Position numbers and translations under genes: made by a program
The notes under the pieces: model-generated
What the model was told of the DNA's origin: nothing
Seen by the model: only the letters and a program-made list of their open reading frames with translations
Databases searched by the model: none
NCBI GenBank assembly: GCA_937872475.1
Contig: CALMSY010000012.1
Span: 62,001-126,000 of the forward strand
DNA: 64,000 nt
Origin: 67-14 sp020438345
GTDB lineage: Bacteria > Actinomycetota > Thermoleophilia > Solirubrobacterales > 70-9
Direction: 5' to 3'
Shown: one piece after another, positions 40,090 to 48,499 of the stretch
Layout of the letters: the number at the start of each line of letters is the position of its first letter
How positions within the stretch are numbered: position 1 is the first letter of the stretch

Positions 40090-41103
40090 TCAGGAGCTCA
40101 GCTGCGAAACAAGCTCGAAGGACTTGAGGCGGTCCTGCTGGCCGTAGACCATGGTCGAGATGATCAGCTCATCGGCCCCGGTCCTTTGAACCAGGTCATC
40201 CAGCCCGGCCTTTACCGTTTCCGGACCGCCGAATATATGACCCTTGGCGATCGAGCCGATGACCGCTTCCTCGTTCGGGGTGAAATCATGCGCCGCCGCT
40301 TCTTCGGGTGAAGGAAACTTTCCGGGACGGCCGCTACGCAACCGGGCGAAGGCAAGTCTCGATGGGCCGGCAAGCCAACGGGCCTCCTCATCCGTGTCGG
40401 CACAGATCACCCCCACCCCGATCATCACTTTCGGTTCATCAAGGTACGCGGAAGGCTCGAACCGGGAGCGGTAGAGAGCAACGGCGGCCTCGGTGTTTCC
40501 GGCGCTGAAATGGTGGGCGAACGAGTAGGGCAACCCGAGCAGACCCGCGACCTGCGCCGTGTAGCCACTGGAGCCGAGCAACCAGATCTCCGGCATTGCC
40601 CCCTCGCCGGGAACCGCAGTGATCGAGCTGTACGGATGACCGTCCGGCCACTGTCCGGTGAAGAAACCCGTCAGTTCAGCAAGTTGCCGGGGGAGATCCT
40701 CGTCGGACAACGGCTCGATGCCCCGCCTCAGTGCCGCTGCGGTCACCTGGTCGGTGCCCGGAGCCCGGCCGATCCCGAGGTCGATTCGCCCCGGATGCAG
40801 CGATTCGAGAATCCCGAACTGTTCCGCCACCACCAGCGGCTGGTGGTTGGGCAGCATGACGCCTCCAGAGCCGACCCGGATCGTCTCCGTCGCCGCAGCA
40901 AGGTGGGCGATGATCACGGCCGGGTTCGAGCTGGCGATCCCGGTCATGTTGTGGTGTTCGGCCACCCAATGCCGGTGAAAGCCGAGCTTCTCGACTGCCT
41001 TGACCAGCTCGGTCGAGTTGGCGAACGCCTGCACCGCGTCTGAACCCTCGGTCACGGGGACAAGGTCCAGCACGGAAAGTTTCGGGTTTGCGAAGAGACT
41101 CAT
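40090..41103 (-). CDS. LLM class flavin-dependent oxidoreductase
   Basis: A 337-residue luciferase-like monooxygenase of the type with N-terminal LSVLDLVPVTEGSDAVQAF, then H-W-V-A-E-H-H-N-M-T-G-I-A-S-S-N-P near residue 45, G-S-G-G-V-M-L-P-N-H-Q-P-L-V-V-A-E-Q-F and G-R-I-D-L-G-I-G-R-A-P-G-T-D near 105. This is the E-H-H group (YhbW/bacterial luciferase alpha-like), which is likely FMN-linked, unlike the F420-type genes at 6495 and 12943. ATG 41103 overlaps the stop of the GH113-like gene (ATGA). Confidence 0.92.
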   Translation of the reverse strand: MSLFANPKLSVLDLVPVTEGSDAVQAFANSTELVKAVEKLGFHRHWVAEHHNMTGIASSNPAVIIAHLAAATETIRVGSGGVMLPNHQPLVVAEQFGILESLHPGRIDLGIGRAPGTDQVTAAALRRGIEPLSDEDLPRQLAELTGFFTGQWPDGHPYSSITAVPGEGAMPEIWLLGSSGYTAQVAGLLGLPYSFAHHFSAGNTEAAVALYRSRFEPSAYLDEPKVMIGVGVICADTDEEARWLAGPSRLAFARLRSGRPGKFPSPEEAAAHDFTPNEEAVIGSIAKGHIFGGPETVKAGLDDLVQRTGADELIISTMVYGQQDRLKSFELVSQLSS

Positions 41104-42284
41104 CCGATGAACGTGTACTGACCGCGGGCGAGCTGACTCTGCGCCTTCTTGCCGGTCGGCGTGTAGTCGCTTTCCAGGTTCTCTTCCGGAGACGGGTCTG
41201 CCCGCCAGCTCCACCAACTGATCCCCTCAAGCCAGCCAGTGCCGGAAAGAGCCTTGAAAGCTGCCTGGTAGGCGAGGGCCTGAATGTTCTGGTCAACCGG
41301 CTGGCTGGTCACCTCGAAAGGCTTCACCGTTGCTCCAACCTGGCTCGGGTAGCCGATCTCGGTCAGGATCACCGGCCGGTCCCACTGGTCGGATTTCGCT
41401 TTCAGCTGGTCCTTCACAGGCTGCCATGCCTCGGTCAGGCCTTTGAGGGTCGGGGACTGACCTCCCTCCCCGGAGAGCGGGTAGTAGGCGTCCACTCCGA
41501 TCGCATCCAGGTCGTCCCAGAACTGGACCTGGTCGACTTCATCCCAGTTGGCCGCATAGGTGACCGGCCCGGAATACAGGTCCCGGGTCTCACTGACCAG
41601 TTGACGCCAGGCCTCGGCCTCACCGGACATGGTCTTCAGCTCGGTCCCGACCACATACATGTCTGCCTGATACGACGAAGCCAGCGAAGCGAAATGATCG
41701 GTGAAGCGCTGATAGGACCTGAACCAGCGGGTACGATCGGTGGGCTGGATTTCCCCGCGGTAGGTGTCGTCGATCACGTCAACATGCGGTTTGAGCACGA
41801 CCTGAAGGCCCGATTCCCGGGCCCAGTCAATCGCCTTGATAAGGCTCTCGTCCGATGGTGTCTTTTCCTTATCCGGTCTGATCCGGTTTGAGTCAGGCCG
41901 CCTCATGTACCAGGTGGGCACAAGGGTGACTGCCGTACTTCCAAGATCGGCGATGGTCCTCATCATTTTTTGAACTCCAGGCTCTCCGTAGCCATCACGG
42001 GTGTAGGCGGTGAGGTTCACTCCAAGCATTGGCCCGTTGATTGGCAGCGGAAGCTCCTGGGCGTAGTCCGTAGTGGTACCGGTTTCACCGGAAACGGCGG
42101 TAGGGCCGGTCGAAGCGCTGGGACCGGTCAACGCGGTCGGACCGGTCGCGGTGACAATCGAAGTGTCGCCGCCGTCCGGGGCAGCCTTGTTTTCATCCGT
42201 GTTCCAGACCGTGACCGCGAGGACGCCCCCAACGACACCCGCCACCGCGAGCAGAAGTGCCAGGAATCTGAGGTGAACATGCAC
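41100..42284 (-). CDS. Exported GH113-like glycoside hydrolase
   Basis: A 394-residue protein. An N-terminal membrane anchor or signal (LRFLALLLAVAGVVGGVLAV) is followed by a Thr/Gly/Pro/Ser linker with T-G-P-x-A repeats. A TIM barrel starts at MLGVNLTAYTRDGYGEPGVQ. Motifs match GH113 beta-mannanase relatives: V-T-L-V-P-T-W-Y, L-Q-V-V-L-K-P-H-V-D, V-V-G-T-E-L-K-T (acid/base Glu), T-Y-A-A-N-W-D, G-V-D-A-Y-Y-P-L and V-I-L-T-E-I-G-Y-P-S (nucleophile Glu). Both catalytic glutamates are therefore present. The substrate is inferred only from the family. It is coupled to the luciferase-like gene downstream for no obvious metabolic reason. Confidence 0.88.
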   Translation of the reverse strand: MHVHLRFLALLLAVAGVVGGVLAVTVWNTDENKAAPDGGDTSIVTATGPTALTGPSASTGPTAVSGETGTTTDYAQELPLPINGPMLGVNLTAYTRDGYGEPGVQKMMRTIADLGSTAVTLVPTWYMRRPDSNRIRPDKEKTPSDESLIKAIDWARESGLQVVLKPHVDVIDDTYRGEIQPTDRTRWFRSYQRFTDHFASLASSYQADMYVVGTELKTMSGEAEAWRQLVSETRDLYSGPVTYAANWDEVDQVQFWDDLDAIGVDAYYPLSGEGGQSPTLKGLTEAWQPVKDQLKAKSDQWDRPVILTEIGYPSQVGATVKPFEVTSQPVDQNIQALAYQAAFKALSGTGWLEGISWWSWRADPSPEENLESDYTPTGKKAQSQLARGQYTFIG

Positions 42285-42330
42285 GGTCTAACCCTAAGTC
42301 TTTGCAGAAGTGGCGTCCGCCAACGAAAAC

Positions 42331-42371
42331 GGACCGGGAGCAACCGCCCGTTCTGGGGGCGCTCCCGGTCC
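42331..42371 (-). terminator. Terminator downstream of the SHOCT-domain gene
   Basis: GGACCGGGAGC (42331-42341) pairs perfectly with 42361-42371, with a second smaller stem inside. It lies 26 bases past the stop at 42397. No clear U-tract is present. Confidence 0.6.
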
Positions 42372-42396
42372 GTCTGTGAAGCCTTGATCGAATCGA

Positions 42397-42786
42397 TCAG
42401 CTGATGAGCTTGGCCTTCATCTTCTCGTACTCGTCATCGGTGATTCCGCCGCTCTGGCGCAGCTGATCGAGCTTGTGAAGCTCGTCAACCGGAGTCGTTC
42501 CAGCGGTTTCCTTGACGTACTCGTCAAATTGCTTCTTGGCATCCGCCTGTTCCTTGATCGCCCGTTCACGCATGCCGGAACCGCGTGCGATCAGGTAGAC
42601 CAGCGATGTCAACACCGGTATGAAGATCAGGAATAGACACCAGACTGCCTTCCACCAGCCGGAAAGCTCGTGATCGCGGAAGATGTCCATCAGGATCGTG
42701 ATCACGATCCAGACCCAGATCACAAAGAAGAAGATCGCGAGCGTGGTGAGAAGTGCCTCACCGAGCCCGTAGTCAGCTAGTAGCAA
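42397..42786 (-). CDS. Small membrane protein with PLDc_N-like helices and SHOCT domain
   Basis: A 129-residue protein. Two helices (about residues 8-33 and 45-66) flank D-I-F-R-D-H-E-L-S-G-W-W-K-A-V-W, the PLDc_N pattern. The last 30 residues, LDQLRQSGGITDDEYEKMKA followed by a short basic end, are a typical SHOCT (oligomerisation) motif. TTG 42786 is preceded by AAAGGAA at good spacing and no other start is near. Function unknown; such proteins are often envelope stress-related. It follows bioY but has a terminator between. Confidence 0.87.
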   Translation of the reverse strand: MLLADYGLGEALLTTLAIFFFVIWVWIVITILMDIFRDHELSGWWKAVWCLFLIFIPVLTSLVYLIARGSGMRERAIKEQADAKKQFDEYVKETAGTTPVDELHKLDQLRQSGGITDDEYEKMKAKLIS

Positions 42787-42800
42787 ACTGTGTTCCTTTC

Positions 42801-42860
42801 AGGGAAAACAAAACGAGGGACGAACAGGAGCAGGTTACACCTGAACCGTCCGTCCCCCTC
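42801..42860 (-). terminator. Terminator downstream of bioY
   Basis: On the minus strand an imperfect stem (GAGGGGGACGGAC with GTTCGTCCCTC) with an inner CAGGT-ACCTG hairpin is followed by GTTTTGTTTT, a usable U-rich tail. Confidence 0.6.
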
Positions 42861-42884
42861 ATTCGGTTGGGATGATTCCGGACC

Positions 42885-43523
42885 TCAGCGGGTCCGTTCG
42901 GCCAGTTTCCAGGCGGCAGGCATGAGAATCGCGCCGATCGCTGCCTTGACCAGCCCGCCAACAATGAAGATGGTGAACCCGTCATGGACGACGGTGCTCC
43001 AGCTCGAGCTTGACATGAAGCCGAGTTCGACCAGCTCCGGGGCGGCAAGTTTGAGACCTGCGAGACCGAAGGCGAAAATGATCAGCTGACCGACGACAAA
43101 CGAGGCGAAGGCGGTCAGGATCTTGCGGTCGCTGCCGCGCTCAGCCAGCCAGCCGACCGCTCCGGCGGCAAAGATGAAGCCGATGATGTAACCGCCCGTG
43201 GCACCTGCGACGGAGCCGATCTGGGTGATGTTCTCAATACCGGAGCCGCCTTCAGCGTAAAAGGGAAGGACGAAACCGAGCACCATGTAGAGAGTCAGGG
43301 CAGCCATGCCACGCTTCCAGCCGAGGGCCGCACCCACCAGCATTACGGCAAGGGTCTGGCCGGTCATCGGAACCGGAGTCATGGGAATAACGATTTGGGC
43401 ACAAAGTGCCGTGAAAAGCGCACCGCCAAGCACCAGCACCGCATTCAGAACCCAGGTGTTGGCAAACAGGTCAGCGAGGACAGGGACACGGGGGGCTTCC
43501 ACCGTGTTGGAAAGCGTGGACAT
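42885..43523 (-). CDS. bioY: Biotin transporter, substrate-binding S component
   Basis: A 212-residue membrane protein with six helices. Key BioY stretches are LCAQIVIPMTPVPMTGQTLA near residues 40-60, G-A-A-L-G-W-K-R-G-M-A-A-L-T-L-Y-M-V-L-G and LPFYAEGGSGIENI (the biotin-binding loop). G-A-T-G-G-Y-I-I-G-F follows. It would import biotin alone or with a shared ECF module (EcfT/A); none is adjacent. ATG 43523 follows AGAAAGGG. It is divergent from the kinase gene at 43583. Confidence 0.93.
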   Translation of the reverse strand: MSTLSNTVEAPRVPVLADLFANTWVLNAVLVLGGALFTALCAQIVIPMTPVPMTGQTLAVMLVGAALGWKRGMAALTLYMVLGFVLPFYAEGGSGIENITQIGSVAGATGGYIIGFIFAAGAVGWLAERGSDRKILTAFASFVVGQLIIFAFGLAGLKLAAPELVELGFMSSSSWSTVVHDGFTIFIVGGLVKAAIGAILMPAAWKLAERTR

Positions 43524-43582
43524 CTAAACCCTTTCTGGACGGGAAGAACGGGTGAAGCCTATCCGGATGCGAAGCTACACAG

Positions 43583-44371
43583 ATGCCCGGTACAGCAACA
43601 GAGGCCCCGACCGGTGGCCTGCGGCAGGTCGAGGCGATGCGATACGTCACCGCGCTGCGCGAGGGTGGGTCACTCCCGGGCCTTGTCGAGGGCGACGACG
43701 ACGGCACCTGGGTGGTCAAGTTTCACGGTGCCGGACAGGGGCCGGGGGCCCTGGTCGCGGAGGTGGTGGCGGGCGAGATCGCAAGGCAGGCCGGCCTTCC
43801 TGTGCCGGAACTGGTGCAGGTATCCGTGATTCCCGAGCTGGGACACGCCGAACCGGATCCGGAGATACAGGAGCTGATAAGGGCAAGCCCAGGTCTCAAT
43901 CTCGGCATGGACTTCCTGCCCGGCGCTCTGCCTTTCGCGTTGTCACCTGACGACTCTTTCGATGCTGACCTGGCCGCTGAGATCGTCTTTCTTGACGCTC
44001 TGGTCACCAACATCGACCGGACACCTCGCAACCCGAACCTGCTTACCTGGCATGGCCGCACCTGGCTGATTGACCACGGCGCGGCATTCTTCCGCCAGCA
44101 TGGGTCTTCCCCCCTGGCCGAGACCGCACTGAACCCGACTCCGGTCCTTCGCGACCATGTTCTTCTGCCCGTGGCCGGGTCCCTCCGCGCTGCCGGAGAC
44201 AGACTCTCGGCCGATGTCGCAGCGGCCATTGACCCGGCCCTTGATCTGGTGCCAGACGAGTGGCTGGGCAGCGACCCGGCCGACCGGCGGGGTGATTTCA
44301 GGCTGTTTCTGGAAAGGCGCCTGGAGGGTCAGGAAATCTTCATCAGCGAGTTGGAGCCGGAAAATGAGTGA
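43583..44371 (+). CDS. HipA-like kinase family protein (HipA_2 type)
   Basis: A 262-residue single-domain protein. W-V-V-K-F-H-G-A-G-Q-G-P (ATP-binding Lys) is near residue 43, E-V-V-A-G-E-I-A-R-Q-A-G-L-P-V-P near 60, and FLDALVTNIDRTPRNPNLLT near 135-154, with W-L-I-D-H-G-A-A-F-F after it. N-x-D-R-x-x-x-N and D-H-G are the catalytic and metal-binding motifs of HipA-type kinases. It is shorter than true HipA and lacks its N-terminal lobe domain. It overlaps a DUF3037 gene by eight bases. The pairing suggests a two-protein system, perhaps toxin-antitoxin or a protein-modifying pair; the target is unknown. Confidence 0.82.
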   Translation: MPGTATEAPTGGLRQVEAMRYVTALREGGSLPGLVEGDDDGTWVVKFHGAGQGPGALVAEVVAGEIARQAGLPVPELVQVSVIPELGHAEPDPEIQELIRASPGLNLGMDFLPGALPFALSPDDSFDADLAAEIVFLDALVTNIDRTPRNPNLLTWHGRTWLIDHGAAFFRQHGSSPLAETALNPTPVLRDHVLLPVAGSLRAAGDRLSADVAAAIDPALDLVPDEWLGSDPADRRGDFRLFLERRLEGQEIFISELEPENE

Positions 44372-44747
44372 ATCCAGGCCGTTCGCCTACTCGGTCCTGA
44401 GGGTCGTTCCATGTATTGAACGCGGTGAAAGACTGAACGTCGGCCTGGTGCTCTTCTGCCGGCAGTTCGACTTTCTGGAAATGGAAGTCAGCCTGAACCA
44501 CGACCGCCTCGCAGCGATCGCCCCGGATCTCGATCCCGAACCGGTCGAGGCAAGGCTGGCGGTGATTCAGCATGTGATCGCAGGTGACCCCGCTGCCGGA
44601 GCCCTGGCTCAGCTTGATCGATCCGACCGCTTCGGCTGGCTGACCGCACCCAGCTCGACCATCATCCAGAGTTCGGAAGTCCACACCGGCCTGACGAGGG
44701 AGCCCGGCGCCGAGCTTCAGAAACTGTTCGCGTCCCTGGTTCTGTAG
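44364..44747 (+). CDS. DUF3037 family protein
   Basis: A 127-residue protein from ATG 44364, overlapping the kinase stop by eight bases. The DUF3037 core is FAYSVLRVVPCIERGERLNV with G-L-V-L-F-C-R-Q-F-D-F near the start, and ends with GLTREPGAELQKLFASLVL. No membrane segment or DNA-binding motif is seen. DUF3037 genes next to HipA_2-like kinase genes are a recurring arrangement in my knowledge of actinobacterial genomes, so the two products probably work together. Confidence 0.85.
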   Translation: MSESRPFAYSVLRVVPCIERGERLNVGLVLFCRQFDFLEMEVSLNHDRLAAIAPDLDPEPVEARLAVIQHVIAGDPAAGALAQLDRSDRFGWLTAPSSTIIQSSEVHTGLTREPGAELQKLFASLVL

Positions 44748-44774
44748 TCGGTCGGCCGGCGGACCCGGTCTCGG

Positions 44775-45560
44775 CTACGAGAGCAACGCCGGAAGATCGT
44801 TGATCGAATCGATCGTCGCAACCGGTTCGATTCCTGACTCGGCGACTTTGTCCGCCTTGTACTTGCCGGTTCTGACCAGAACCGAGGGGATGCCGGCCGC
44901 CAGCCCGCCCCCGACATCACCTTCGATGTCGTCACCAACCATGATCGTGCGACCCGCCTCGGCGTTGGCGTCGGTCAAGGCCATGCGGAAGAAATCCACC
45001 GACGGCTTGCCGACCACGATCGCTTCGGTTTCCGCGGCATATTCAAGAGCGGCCGAGAAAGCCCCGACATCCAGGACGAGTCCGTCTTCCCGCTTCCAAT
45101 AGCGGTTGTGCTGAAGGGTGATCAGCTCCGCACCGTCCATCATCTGGCGGAAGGCGTAGCTCAGGGTTTCCGCCGAGAACATCGGGCCGAGGTCGCCGAG
45201 CACGATCGCGTCGGCCTTCTCTTCGGTTCCGACCACATCGATTTCTTCGAGGTCTTCACGCAGTGACCGGGCCACCATCAGGTTCACTTTGGAGAAGCCC
45301 TTTGAGCGGCAGTATCGAACCGCCATCGCCGCCGGCGTGAGGACTTCTTCGTCAGCGACATCGAAGCCACCCCTGCGGACCCGCTGGATTACTTCCTTGC
45401 GGGAGATTGAGGATGTGTTTGTGACAAGGCGAATCGCCCCGGCTCTCTCGCGCAGCTGGGCCAACGCCGCCGGTGCACCTTCAATTGTTTCTCCCTGGAT
45501 GTAGAGGACACCCTCGACATCGAGCAGAATCGCTTCGGGGTTTTCCGGCAACACGGCCAT
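44775..45560 (-). CDS. HAD superfamily (subfamily IIA) hydrolase, HDHD2/LHPP-like
   Basis: A 261-residue protein with the IIA cap between motifs. Motif I is A-I-L-L-D-V-E-G-V-L-Y near residue 12 (the usual D-x-D is D-V-E, while LHPP-like proteins have D-I-S). Motif II is R-L-V-T-N-T-S-S near 45, the Lys motif V-G-K-P-S near 185, and motif IV M-V-G-D-D-I-E-G-D-V-G-G near 213. It is a likely phosphatase; the substrate is unknown. TAAATT lies exactly 6 bases before ATG 45560, giving a leaderless-type start. Confidence 0.9.
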   Translation of the reverse strand: MAVLPENPEAILLDVEGVLYIQGETIEGAPAALAQLRERAGAIRLVTNTSSISRKEVIQRVRRGGFDVADEEVLTPAAMAVRYCRSKGFSKVNLMVARSLREDLEEIDVVGTEEKADAIVLGDLGPMFSAETLSYAFRQMMDGAELITLQHNRYWKREDGLVLDVGAFSAALEYAAETEAIVVGKPSVDFFRMALTDANAEAGRTIMVGDDIEGDVGGGLAAGIPSVLVRTGKYKADKVAESGIEPVATIDSINDLPALLS

Positions 45561-45566
45561 ACAGGC

Positions 45567-45572
45567 AATTTA
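45567..45572 (-). promoter_or_regulatory. Leaderless-type -10 element
   Basis: Minus-strand TAAATT lies exactly 6 bases before ATG 45560. Confidence 0.45.
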
Positions 45573-45637
45573 TTCCGTGTGGGCCCACTATGCCCTGTCC
45601 CGGCGGACAATCCGTCCTGGAGGGTGCTGGGCGCCTG

Positions 45638-46462
45638 CTAGACCCGGTCTACGAAAAGGATCTGGCTGGCCACCCCGAACCTGCCGTTCCGGTCATGAAG
45701 ACGGGTCGAAGTGAGGCCGGACCCGTTGCGGTCGATCTCGGTCCTCGATTCAAGCCCGATCCATTGCCCGACGGGTTCGCGAAGCAGGGAGACGTTCAGG
45801 TCACAGTTGATGAAAAGAAACTCGCCCCAGCCGACCGGATGGGCGACACCGTTGCCGAAATCGGCCGCAGCCATCGCCCTCTGGGCCCCGGTGAGTTCCT
45901 CCCCGCCGACCAGGGGGAAGTCGAGCCGGATCCAGACCATGCCTTCGGTACCGACCCGATCGGGCCCGCCTTCGATCGCGACGACCGTGTTGGCAGTCCT
46001 GTGAAACGCTTCGCTTTCGCCGTCAGCCCAGAGCGCCTTCTCTATCGGGCGACCCTGGCCCGGACCGGGGAATGGTTCTTCCTTGACCGTGACTTGATCC
46101 GGCAGGTCAACTTCACCCCGCCGCAGCAGCACGGCCCGACCTTCGATCAGTGTCCGGTCACCGGACTGGATCACCACCCTGACCACCCGATGTCTCCGTC
46201 CCGGCTTCACTATTTCCGCCCGGACCTCCAGCTTGCCGAGGGTGACCGGACCGTTGAAGGCAAGCGAGAGCGACGCGAGCCGCAGGTCATCTGCCAGACC
46301 GAGCCGTTCGGCCGCCCTGGCAACAAGGGCGGCCGGTGCGCCTCCGTGTGCGGCATCCTCCTGCCAGGGCCCCCGGGCGAGGCTGGTCAGCGTGATGGAC
46401 TCGGTGGCACCTTCTCTGGCTGAGCCGGACGAATCGGTGATTGTCGAGATCGCGTCGGTCAT
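45638..46462 (-). CDS. Acyl-CoA thioesterase-like protein (double hotdog)
   Basis: A 274-residue protein from ATG 46462 (MTDAISTITD); the frame is open for 60 more codons upstream, but that part overlaps the divergent gene and has no family similarity. ITLTSLARGPWQEDAAHGGA with P-A-A-L-V-A-R, then L-S-L-A-F-N-G-P-V and W-I-R-L-D-F-P-L-V-G-G-E-E, then FGNGVAHPVGWGEFLFINCD fit the TesB-like (thioesterase family) double hotdog fold. It would hydrolyse acyl-CoA esters. It is divergent from the GST-like gene. Confidence 0.85.
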   Translation of the reverse strand: MTDAISTITDSSGSAREGATESITLTSLARGPWQEDAAHGGAPAALVARAAERLGLADDLRLASLSLAFNGPVTLGKLEVRAEIVKPGRRHRVVRVVIQSGDRTLIEGRAVLLRRGEVDLPDQVTVKEEPFPGPGQGRPIEKALWADGESEAFHRTANTVVAIEGGPDRVGTEGMVWIRLDFPLVGGEELTGAQRAMAAADFGNGVAHPVGWGEFLFINCDLNVSLLREPVGQWIGLESRTEIDRNGSGLTSTRLHDRNGRFGVASQILFVDRV

Positions 46463-46573
46463 CGCGAACCTCGCAAATCGAAAAAGAGGATGCCGGGGGC
46501 GGCGAGGTGCTCGGGACGGTTCTTCAGCCTCATGGAGGCAACTTACCCGGTTGTGAGCGAAGTCAACGAGGCA

Positions 46574-46579
46574 TATCCT
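46574..46579 (+). promoter_or_regulatory. Leaderless-type -10 element
   Basis: TATCCT ends 7 bases before ATG 46587. Confidence 0.45.
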
Positions 46580-46586
46580 CTGTCTC

Positions 46587-47327
46587 ATGCCTATCACCGA
46601 GAAGGTCACCCTGCATGCACTGCCGCCGTCCCATCCCTGCAAAACCGTGGGTGCCGCGCTTGACTACAAGGGCATCGAATACGAGTGGGTCAACCTTGAT
46701 TTCGGCAAGCACAACGAGCAGATCACCGAGCTCTACGGAGCAGGAAACACCCGGGTACCCGGCCTGACGATCGGGGAAGAGAAGATCCACGGATCAACCA
46801 ACATCCTCAAACGCCTGGAGGAACTGGTCCCCGAGAATCCGCTTTACCCGGCGGGAATCTCGGAGCAGGTCCGGGCGGCTGAGCTCTGGGCTGACGGTGA
46901 CCTTCAGGATTTCGGCCGCCGGATCCCCTGGGGAGCCCTCTACTTCCGTCCGGAGATGCTCGGCAAGCTGAATGGTGTCGAGGAGCTGGACCCGGCCGGG
47001 ACGGACTTCGCGATGAGGTTCGTCCACTCGACGTGGAAGTACCACAATATCTCCTCGGTCCAGATCGCCGAGGACCTCGAAAAGCTGCCCGCGATGATCG
47101 ACGAGATCGACGGCATGGCCGGGCAAGGACTGCTCGATGGCGAGCATCCCACCGCCGCGGACTTTCAGATCGGATCATCGGTCTGGGTGATCGCCACGAT
47201 CTCCGATGTGAAGCCGGTAGTCGAAGGGAGCGCCGCCGCGAGGGTCGCCGAGCGTTATTTCGGTGAAATACCGGAACTGGTCCCTGCCGGTGCTTTCCCG
47301 GCCAGCTGGATCAGGCTTCGCGACTGA
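46587..47327 (+). CDS. Glutathione S-transferase family protein
   Basis: A 246-residue protein with a thioredoxin-like N-terminal domain (VTLHALPPSHPCKTVGAALD, S-x-x-C at the active-site position; N-T-R-V-P-G-L-T-I-G; I-H-G-S-T-N-I-L near 70). A helical C-terminal domain has G-E-H-P-T-A-A-D-F-Q-I-G-S-S-V near 190. Actinobacteria generally lack glutathione, so the true cofactor may be mycothiol or none. A leaderless-type promoter precedes it. Its last 73 bases overlap, antisense, the 3' end of the cyclopropane synthase gene. Confidence 0.88.
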   Translation: MPITEKVTLHALPPSHPCKTVGAALDYKGIEYEWVNLDFGKHNEQITELYGAGNTRVPGLTIGEEKIHGSTNILKRLEELVPENPLYPAGISEQVRAAELWADGDLQDFGRRIPWGALYFRPEMLGKLNGVEELDPAGTDFAMRFVHSTWKYHNISSVQIAEDLEKLPAMIDEIDGMAGQGLLDGEHPTAADFQIGSSVWVIATISDVKPVVEGSAAARVAERYFGEIPELVPAGAFPASWIRLRD

Positions 47328-48499
47328 GGTTTAGCCAGCAGAAGCTGGAAATCGCTGTTTCGACCGGAGCGGAAGCCGCCTTCGGCCACGGTCAGGTAAA
47401 GCACCCACATCCGGCGGAAAGGTTCGTCGTAGCCGAGTTCTTCCAGCCGGGAGGTCACCGCGTTGAAGCGCGCCCTCCATTCGGCGAGGGTGCGCGCATA
47501 GTCGATCCGGAGCTCGTCACTCCAGGCGATTGTCAGGTCGGACACAGTCCCGAGACAGCGGCGGATCTCAGCCATCGAGGGAAGGCAGCCACCGGGGAAG
47601 ACATATCGGCTGATGAAGCTGCGGGAGGCCTTCTCCCGTTCATAGGCATCGTCGTCAATCGTGATCGCCTGGAGCAGCATGGACCCATCCGGTTCAAGCA
47701 ACTCGGAGCACTTGCGGAAGTAGGTCGGGAAGTCTCTCCAGCCGACTGCCTCGATCATCTCGATTGAAACAAGGCGGTCGAACTTCCCGGTCAGGTCGCG
47801 GTAATCAACCTCGATCACCTCGATCCGGTCCGACAGCCCTTCGCGTTCGATCCGTTCGCGGGCGAGCTCTGCCTGTTCGCCGGAGATTGTGGTCGTGGTG
47901 ATCCGGCACCCGGAAGCCCGGGCCAGATGAATCGAGAGGCCGCCCCAGCCCGTACCGATTTCAAGCAGGTGGACGTCGGGGCCGAGTTCAAGCTGGTCCG
48001 CGATCTGATCCATCTTGGCGATCTGGGCCTGTTCGAGAGTCTCCTCCGGACCGCCCCGGTAAACCGCTGACGAATAGTTCATCGACTCATCGAGAAAAAG
48101 TGAAAACAGCTCATTGCCCAGGTCATAATGCGCGGCGATCTGCCTCTTCCCCCGCGACCGGGTTGTCCTCGGCATAAGGAACCCGATTCGCTGCATCGGC
48201 CAGAGCAGGAAGCGGAACCGGCGGCGCAGCCGGTCCAACTGACCGAGGTTCTCACCGGCGATGGTCGCCAGTGTGACCAAATCATCACAGTCCCACTCGC
48301 CGAGCATGTATCCCTCGGCCATACCGGTGCTGCCCTTCAGCATCCGCCGCCAGGCCCGCTGGTCGTGAACCACGACGCTGGTCTGCCTCTCTGCGTCCGG
48401 CTCGCCGATCGCGGTGCTCCCGTTCTCTTCCACGAATTCGATCCGGCCGGTCTCAAGCTTCCCGATCACCGCCAGGACCATCCGTCGCCACATGTTCAA
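47255..48499 (-). CDS. Cyclopropane-fatty-acyl-phospholipid synthase family methyltransferase
   Basis: A 414-residue SAM enzyme. An N-terminal domain (residues 1-115) includes G-M-A-E-G-Y-M-L-G-E-W-D-C-D-D-L. HYDLGNELFSLFLDESMNYS near 125, the SAM motif L-L-E-I-G-T-G-W-G-G-L near 175 and FISRYVFPGGCLPSMAEI near 300 are the Cfa hallmarks. It would methylenate or methylate unsaturated acyl chains in membrane lipids. TTG 48499 overlaps the upstream stop (TTGA), and ATG 48493 is two codons later. It is the third gene of an operon with a DHA2 exporter and a secreted protein. Confidence 0.93.
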   Translation of the reverse strand: MNMWRRMVLAVIGKLETGRIEFVEENGSTAIGEPDAERQTSVVVHDQRAWRRMLKGSTGMAEGYMLGEWDCDDLVTLATIAGENLGQLDRLRRRFRFLLWPMQRIGFLMPRTTRSRGKRQIAAHYDLGNELFSLFLDESMNYSSAVYRGGPEETLEQAQIAKMDQIADQLELGPDVHLLEIGTGWGGLSIHLARASGCRITTTTISGEQAELARERIEREGLSDRIEVIEVDYRDLTGKFDRLVSIEMIEAVGWRDFPTYFRKCSELLEPDGSMLLQAITIDDDAYEREKASRSFISRYVFPGGCLPSMAEIRRCLGTVSDLTIAWSDELRIDYARTLAEWRARFNAVTSRLEELGYDEPFRRMWVLYLTVAEGGFRSGRNSDFQLLLAKPQSRSLIQLAGKAPAGTSSGISPK

